From Lichenostomus cassidix (lineage: Eukaryota; Chordata; Aves; Passeriformes; Meliphagidae), in NCBI GenBank assembly GCA_008360975.2, contig VLJF02000840.1:1-64000 (forward strand): 64,000 nucleotides of DNA. The letters are read 5' to 3'. Made by a program: the position numbers and the translations under genes. Every line of letters starts with the position of its first letter. Position 1 is the first letter of the stretch. The notes beneath the pieces were generated by a model. The model was not told the DNA's origin, made no database searches, and saw only the letters and a program-made list of their open reading frames with translations. Below, one piece after another: positions 57,685-64,000 of the stretch.

Positions 57685-60600
57685 TCACAGCACGTTCCCG
57701 TAGATGGCACCGGGGTCCCGCTGTCTCCCGTGGGGTCCCGGCAGCTCCGCGTAGGTCACCTGGGGGGATGTGGCGCAGGGTGGCCCTGCGAGAGACACCA
57801 GTTGGGGCCACTCAGGTGGCAGGTGACACCCGTGGGTGACGTGTCTCTGTCCCTGTCTCCTGACCCTGTTCCTGTCCCCAATACCCAGACTCACCCCCTG
57901 CCCTTGCGGCGCTCACAACCTGGGTGTAAAGAACCTCCTCCTCCGGGGGGGCTGGGGGGACCCTGCGGGGAGAAGGGGGTGTGTGTGGGGGTGGGGGGTT
58001 GTGGGGGTGGGGATAAAAGGGGGTTATGGCTGCAGACCACACTCACGTGTCCTGGGGCTTCCTGGTGGCTACAAAGGAAAGAGAGGAAAGGGGCTGACAA
58101 TGAGGTCCCTGAAACCCCTGAAACCCCTGAAACCCCGTGGGACCCCTGACTCCCTCCAGGATCCCCGAGCATCCCTGATGCCCTGCAGAAGCCCTGAACA
58201 GCCCCAGTCACCCTGACCCTTGAGCCCCAAACCCGGCAGGGATGAAGACCCTCCAAACTGCCCCAGGACCCCTGACAGAACCCCAAACATCCCAACACCT
58301 CCCCAAACCTCACACGACTCCAAGCTGAACTCAATGGGGGCTGCGACACTTTCCCCCGCCAAGTCTGGGGCTGTGAGTTCCACCCCACTACCCCACCCAA
58401 CATGGGGGCTTCCCACCCTCCTCAGGACCCGCATCCAATTTTTACCCACCCACACAGTGCCACCAGCGCCAGCCCACGATGACACCCAGGAGAAGAACCA
58501 GGAAGAGGAGGGAACCACCAACCCCTGCAGCAGCTGCTGAGGACAGAAAGAGATACACTGGGGTCACCTGGAACCCCCAGTATGTTTCACCTCCCACGAC
58601 CCCATATGACCGCACCTGTGACCTGTCCCACTGGTGCCACCTCCAGGGCCAGCTCTGGGCTGAGTGCCCAGAACACATGGTGCTCATCCAGCTTGCTGGT
58701 GGCCATGCACTGGTAGGTGCCAGAATGTCCCACATCAATGTCCCCAAGCTCCAGGACAGGACCCTGGGCCACCTCCTTCCCGTTGTACAGCCAGGTGAAG
58801 TTGACAGGTGCTGAGCCCACCTGCACTGAGCAGCGCAGGGTCACGGGGTCACCTGCGCGCACCTGGAGTGCCGGGGGGTCAGGGGTGATGGTGGCATTGG
58901 CCACGGGCACTGCGGGGACAGAGACGGGGCTGAGGGTGGGGGAGGGGCTGGCATCAGGTGTGGGATTGGTGTGATGGGGGCGATGGGGCAGAGGGGGGAT
59001 GGGTGGAATTGGGGATGCTGTCAGTGGGATTTCCCCCAGCCCTATAGTCCCACTCACCCAGGATGGTGACATTCAGTGTGGGGGTCTCAGCCATGATGCC
59101 CCCATCACTCACACGGCACCTGTAGTGGCCCCATATCATTGTCCCCCAACCTTACTCATCTCTAGGCGGGGGTCAGTGTCCAGTGGTGTGGCCAAGCCCT
59201 CCCGGTGCCAGGAGAAGGACAGGGGACCTGTCCCCACGGCCACCGCGCAGCTCAGCACCAGGCAGTCACCCAGTGCCACTCGTCCACTGGGGGGCTGCAG
59301 GGACACAGGGACACCCCTGAGAGCGGAACCCCTGCAGGATGGGGACACCAGGGGGCGGTGAATGACTTCGGGAAGGGGGATCAGAGAGAAGTGGGGGAAC
59401 CCAGTGAGGAAGACATGGGCTAGGCTTGGAAAATGATGGAAGGGAGGGATGGGGGGGATTCAGGGAGGAGATGTCTGGAGAAGGATGATGGGACCAGAGG
59501 GAGGTGTCTGGGGACCCAGACGGTGATGGGAGGACCAGGGGGGCATGGGGGAACCTCGAAGGCAGGTGGTGGACACAGGAAGGGGAGAGGGGATCCAGTG
59601 AAGGGTGAGGGATCTGGGAAAGGACACAGAAAGATACGAAGTGACCTGAGTAGTCATGGGGACACCCAGGCAGAGCTGGGGTACCCGGGGAGGCTGTGGG
59701 GGTTGCCGTGCCCATCCCCGCACTCACTGCGCACCGTGATGCGGAGCCGGGCGCTGCTCTTCTGCACGGCCCCCCCCTCGGAGCGCACCTCGCAGCTGTA
59801 ACTGCCCGAGTGGGAGACCCCCACGGCGGGCAGCAGGAGCTGCGGGGACCCCTGCGGGCCCCCCAGCAACTGCCCGTCCCGGTAGAAGAGGTGCAGGATG
59901 GGGGCTCGGGGCCGCAGGGGGCTGGGGGTGCTGAGGCAGCTGAGATTCAGGGGGGACCCCTCGGTGGGCTCGGGGAGACCCTCCAGCTCCAGCACCGGCA
60001 CCGAGAAGAGCTCTGGGAAGGAGATGGGGGGGAGATTGGGACTGTGATTTCGTGTCTGCCAATGAGACACTGTGGGAGTTTTGGATTGTTCAGTATTGGG
60101 GTCTCAGAGTAGGTTGTGCTGGATGTGGGGGTGTCAGGCTATCAGGTGTGGCTTTGGGGCTGCTCACCGTGCACTGTCACTGTCTCCGGCTCTGACTTCT
60201 TCCACAGTATATTCCCGATGCCCACCCATCCTCCACACTGGTAGCTGCCACTGTGGTGCAGCTGCAGGGGGGACAGGGACAGCTCGGTCCCATGGAGAGG
60301 CCCTTCCAGCTCTTTGTCCTCACGGTAGAAGAGAACTCCAGTGACCGACATGTCCCTCCAGACGCGGCAGTGCAGTGTCACTGTGTCCCCCTCCAGCAGC
60401 ACCCTCACTGGCACCTGCAGCACCAGCCAGTCTGTGGGACAAGGGGGGTCCTGTCACAGCAGGGGGCTCCAGGGGGCACTGAGGGGTGCAAGGCCACCCA
60501 GAGCCCTCAGAGGCCTCAGGGGGAGCACCATTCCCATCTTACCCCTCACCATTTAAGACTCTCACAGAGGGGCTGAGCCAAGTGCTGGGTCTGTCACATC

Positions 60601-61514
60601 TGTAGGTGCCAATCTCAGTGACAGTGAGGTGGTTGGATCCCTTCTGCCACCAACGACTCCCATCCTTGTACCAGGTAGTGGCACCGGGGGGCCCCAAGCC
60701 TTGGCAGGTCAGTGTCACCTTGTCCCACAGCACTGCTGGTGTCCAGGGGGGATCCACAAGGAGCTGGGTGGTCTGGGCACCTGTGGGTGACAGGGGACAC
60801 CAGACTGCCAGGGCCGGCACAGGGCTGGGGACAGCAGGGGAGGGACATGGCATCTCCCCAAGGACTCACCAGCGAGGCTGAGGGTCTGGGCTGTAAGGGA
60901 GAGGGAAGAGGGGCTGGGTGGGGGTGGCCCCATGGGGACAGCAGCACCAGGGGACAGGTTGTAGGGGCTGTCCCCACACTGGCCCTGCAGGGACAACCTT
61001 GTGGCACAGAGGTCTCATGGATGGAGACATTTGGCCACCCCAGGCTGAGGCAGGACATGGGGACACTGTGGACACCCTGGCCATGGTGACACCACCATGA
61101 TGGCACAGGTTCCCCCAACAGCCCCACGGCCCCTGTCCCCACAGCCACATCCCCATGGCCCTGTGCCCATTATTCCATTTTGATGGCACCTGTCTGCACG
61201 GCCCCTTGCTGAGCTTCCCCTTTTCCCTGTCCCCTGTACCCACAGCTGCCCCAGCCCCATGATGCCTCTCCTCAAACCTCCGTCCTCCCATTTCTCTTTC
61301 TTCATTCCTGTCCTCACAGCCACCCCACTTCCCCAGTCACACCAGTGTCCATCCCTACGAACTGGCTTTGCTGGCATTGGGGACCTCAGGGGACCCCCAC
61401 AGCTCCCCTGTGCCCCCTCCTCACTGTTCTCGGCCTTACTACAGCCATCCCTGGGGCATCAGCCCTGTGCCCAGGGCACTCACCCCACAGGAGCAGTGTC
61501 ACCTTCCCAGCCAT
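57685..61514 (-). pseudogene. FCRL-like locus H, five Ig exons, D4 frameshifted, full ITIM tail
   Basis: Exons on the - strand: signal 61514-61484, 60890-60870, D1 60780-60550, D2 60431-60168, D3 60012-59728, D4 59331-59058, D5 58909-58616, transmembrane 58533-58450, tail 58068-58047, 57962-57895, 57785-57685. The upstream Met of the leader is lost, so the start is MAGKVTLLLWG, as in D. The D4 exon is 274 nt instead of 270: two extra bases near its start and two more at 59130-59142, where TGA (59138-59136) follows in the otherwise conserved frame. D1, D2, D3, D5 and the membrane segment are open. The tail keeps VLYTQV, VTYAEL and AIYGNV. Because D4 is a symmetric phase 1-1 exon, a transcript that skips it would stay in frame and encode a four-Ig inhibitory receptor. 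Hence it may be a functional splice-dependent gene rather than dead. ATTAAA lies at 57376-57371 (-). Confidence 0.83.
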
Positions 61515-62504
61515 CGCAGCGTCCCCGGCTGTCCGTCCAGACTGGCTGTCACACGCTGCTGCGGCCACTTGGCCCCAAGGTGGTGGCTGTACATGTGAAC
61601 GGGAAGGAAGAGAGTTCATATCTCATCTCCATGTGTAGGTGGCACATTGTGGGGGCAGGGTGGTGACAGGCTGGGGACATGGTGGAACATGATGGGGACT
61701 TGATGGGGACATGGTGTTCCCAGGCGTGGGGGGCTCAGGGGATGTGGGGAGCTCAGGATGGGTGTCCCAGGGCAATGGGGGTCCAGGGAATGGAGGTCCT
61801 GAGGAGGAGGACTCACAGGGAATGACTGTCTGGGGATTGGGGGTCCCCATGCAGGGGGGTTCAAGGATGGGGGTCCCAGGGGAACATGGTAACCATGGAT
61901 TGGAGTCATGACGTGTGGGTCCCAGGGACAGGGGTGTGGGGGGAAATTGGGGGACCCTAGGTAATAGGGGATCCTTGGGAAATGGGGGCCCATTGGATGA
62001 AGGGAATGGCGGTCCTGGGCACTGGGAATGCTGTTATGGTGGTGCCAGGGAGGTGGAACGTAAAGAATGGGGGTCTTATTTTTGGGTTCCCAGGGCAATG
62101 GGGGTCCCAGGGATGGGCAGTGTCTGGGTGGGCATGTGGATTGAGGTCCTTCACTGGGTGACTCAGATTTTGGGGTGACCCAGGGCACAACAAAGCCCCC
62201 CAGTTTGGGGAGCACCTCATCAGGATACTGAGGGTCTCTGATGTACTCCAGGGATGAGCTGTTTCCCGCCCACTGAGGTTTTTTCCTTTTTCCACTTCTT
62301 TTTTTTTTTCCTTATTTTCCCCATTTTAACTCTACCGTCCCCCACCACCTCAGTCCCTGGCTCAGCAATCCTAGGGAGCAGCTGAGCAGGGAAGGGGTTG
62401 GGGAGACCCCAGGGAGGGGGAAAAGGAACTGGGGAGCTGGAGCAGGGAGCAGTGGGGAGGCTGTGGGGGCTGTGGGGGATGGGGGTGTCCGGCTGTGTCC
62501 CCAA

Positions 62505-62517
62505 CACTTTCACTTTC
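62505..62517 (-). promoter_or_regulatory. IRF/ETS-like element upstream of H
   Basis: Reads GAAAGTGAAAGTG on the - strand, directly preceded by CCG so that CCGGAAAG also forms an ETS-type core. It lies 0.99 kb before the H start codon. Confidence 0.55.
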
Positions 62518-62739
62518 CGGCAGCAGAAGGAAGAGGCTGTTTGTGCTCAGAGTCTGATGGCGTGGGTGGGTTCAGCCCTGTTGGGGCTGTTTTTCTGGGG
62601 GTGACACATCCAGGGGGGATCCAGTCCAGGGGGCGACACATCCTGGCCAAAGGGGTCCTGCCCTGTGCGACGGCAGTTCCTGGAGTGTAGCTGCACATTC
62701 CTGGGGTCCTGCCTGTCCCAGGGGTGGCACAACCTGGGG

Positions 62740-63720
62740 ACCCTTGTACATCCAAGTGTGGGGCTCAGCCACGGCACAGCCCCACTGCACAGGGATGGGC
62801 ATTGGCCAGCCCTGCTCTGGCCAGCCCCAGGGGCAGCCAGCACCTGAAGCTCCCACCTGTCCCCTTGGCCCCCTTGGCTTTGATTCTCACAGCTTTAGAG
62901 CTGCTCAAAGGTGTGAATTGTGTGGGGGAAAAAGGCCTGGCTGTGGTTTGCTCAGCCCTGCAAGAAGCACAAAAACCAATTGGAGCTCAAGCAGTGGCTC
63001 TGCGAGGGCCTTTGATGGTTTTCAGAGCAGGGCTGGGTGGAAACCAACCGTGCAGGGGCAGCTGTGAGGGAACCAGTCTGGAAATGCAGCAATTGATCAT
63101 TTTTTCCCTCTGGCCGAGGGACTGAGAGAGCCCCAGAACTCCTGCAAAGACAACAACAATCTGCTCAACAACCTGATCTGGACCCTCCTCCTTCCTGGCT
63201 CAAACCTGCAGCTCTTTGGAATCTCCCAGAAAGAATGTTTGGGTTCTGGCTGTAGCCACCAGACATGAGGAAAAAGTGTGGAAATATTGATCAGGGGTTC
63301 CACATGTGGATCTCACGAACACAGGGGTGAGAGCAGGAGCAGAGAGTGCCAAGGCAGGGGAACTCATGGCAGGATGGAGGGGATTTACCAGGGAATCACA
63401 CTCTGAGGGACACACGGACATTTCCACAGATTCCTGTGCAGTGGCCCAAGGATGGACAGAGGTGTTCCTTTTTGGGAGCAGAATCCATGGGAAGTAAATC
63501 AAGTCTCAGGGTGGGAATGAGAAAACTGGGAAGATTTCCTAAAATTGGCCCAACAAAAGCCTTCCTTGTGGGATGTGTTGCTGCCCAGCAGACAGGGAAC
63601 AATCGCATGCACCTGTTGGACACTCAGGGAGATTCCACACTCTGTATTATCCACAGCAAATGCTGCTGTGGGATGCATCAATGGGCTCCTAAAGGGAATC
63701 AGAAATTCTTGTGGCTGTGG
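62740..63720 (-). repeat. Module R plus extension upstream of H
   Basis: Matches 24515-25410 in the same orientation and 26870-27722 inverted. It continues past 63850 with sequence inverted relative to about 26660-26860, so another divergent unit may lie beyond the window. Confidence 0.75.
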
Positions 63721-63745
63721 ATGGAGCGTCTCTTGAAGGTTAAGA

Positions 63746-63846
63746 TTATTTATTTATTTATTTATTTATTCCTTTCTTTCTCTCTTTCTCTCTTTCTGTC
63801 TTTCTTTCTCTCTTTCTTTCTCTCTCTCTCTCCCCCCCTCTCTCTC
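63746..63846 (+). repeat. (TTTA)n followed by a (CTTT)/(CT)n tract
   Basis: About 25 bp of TTTA units, then about 75 bp of pure pyrimidine with CTTT and CT units. Confidence 0.9.
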
Positions 63847-64000
63847 AGGGAATTTTTTCCCATTTGTTGCCTAAGAGATGGGAAGGAGGAGTACTTAAGA
63901 GACAAAAGATGTAGCCAGGATGGGGAGGAGGGGGAAGGGGTGCAATTTGCTGCAGTCTCTTAGCAGGGAGGTTTTCTCTTGGGAAGTGCAGAGATACGGT

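Overview
The window is GC-rich vertebrate nuclear DNA, most likely from a songbird (passerine). This is inferred from compact introns, solo LTRs of types common in songbird genomes, and an array of avian-type Fc receptor-like (FCRL) genes. It holds no bacterial or phage genes. Eight FCRL-family loci, called A to H here, make up almost all the coding sequence: A (+, 3-3276, 5' end outside the window), B (+, 8723-12514), C (-, 23008-18499), D (+, 28541-32508), E (+, 34980-38230), F (+, 40956-45037), G (+, 50484-54275) and H (-, 61514-57685).

Every locus follows the same plan: a split signal peptide with the 21-bp second exon typical of Fc receptors, then one exon per Ig domain (D1 to D5, all phase 1-1), a transmembrane exon, and two or three small cytoplasmic exons with ITIM-like tyrosine motifs. 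C, D and F keep a full five-Ig reading frame. G is open through its ectodomain and transmembrane segment but is frameshifted in the tail. A, B, E and H carry frame-breaking lesions. B and G form a four-Ig subtype without D3. The tails suggest inhibitory receptors of B or myeloid cells (family knowledge). They differ in which tyrosines survive: F has three, C has two, D has lost the central one, and G as read has none.

The layout is duplicative. About 13.2 kb (2.29-15.47 kb, from the 3' end of A through B and its LTRs) is repeated almost unchanged at 44.05-57.23 kb (the 3' end of F through G). Its left edge lies in or near a D5 exon and its right edge at the end of an LTR. A and C are inverted relatives, as are E and H. 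C and D are a divergent pair around a large inverted repeat (24.5-27.7 kb). F is a mosaic: E-like in the middle, A-like at the 3' end.

Intergenic DNA holds solo LTRs (several with clear target-site duplications and empty sites in paralogous units), a decayed ERVL-type reverse transcriptase fragment, a locus-specific repeat called module R between units, two copies of a CpG-rich block, and a conserved IRF/ETS-like element about 0.8-1 kb upstream of most start codons. No tRNA, rRNA or CRISPR was seen.
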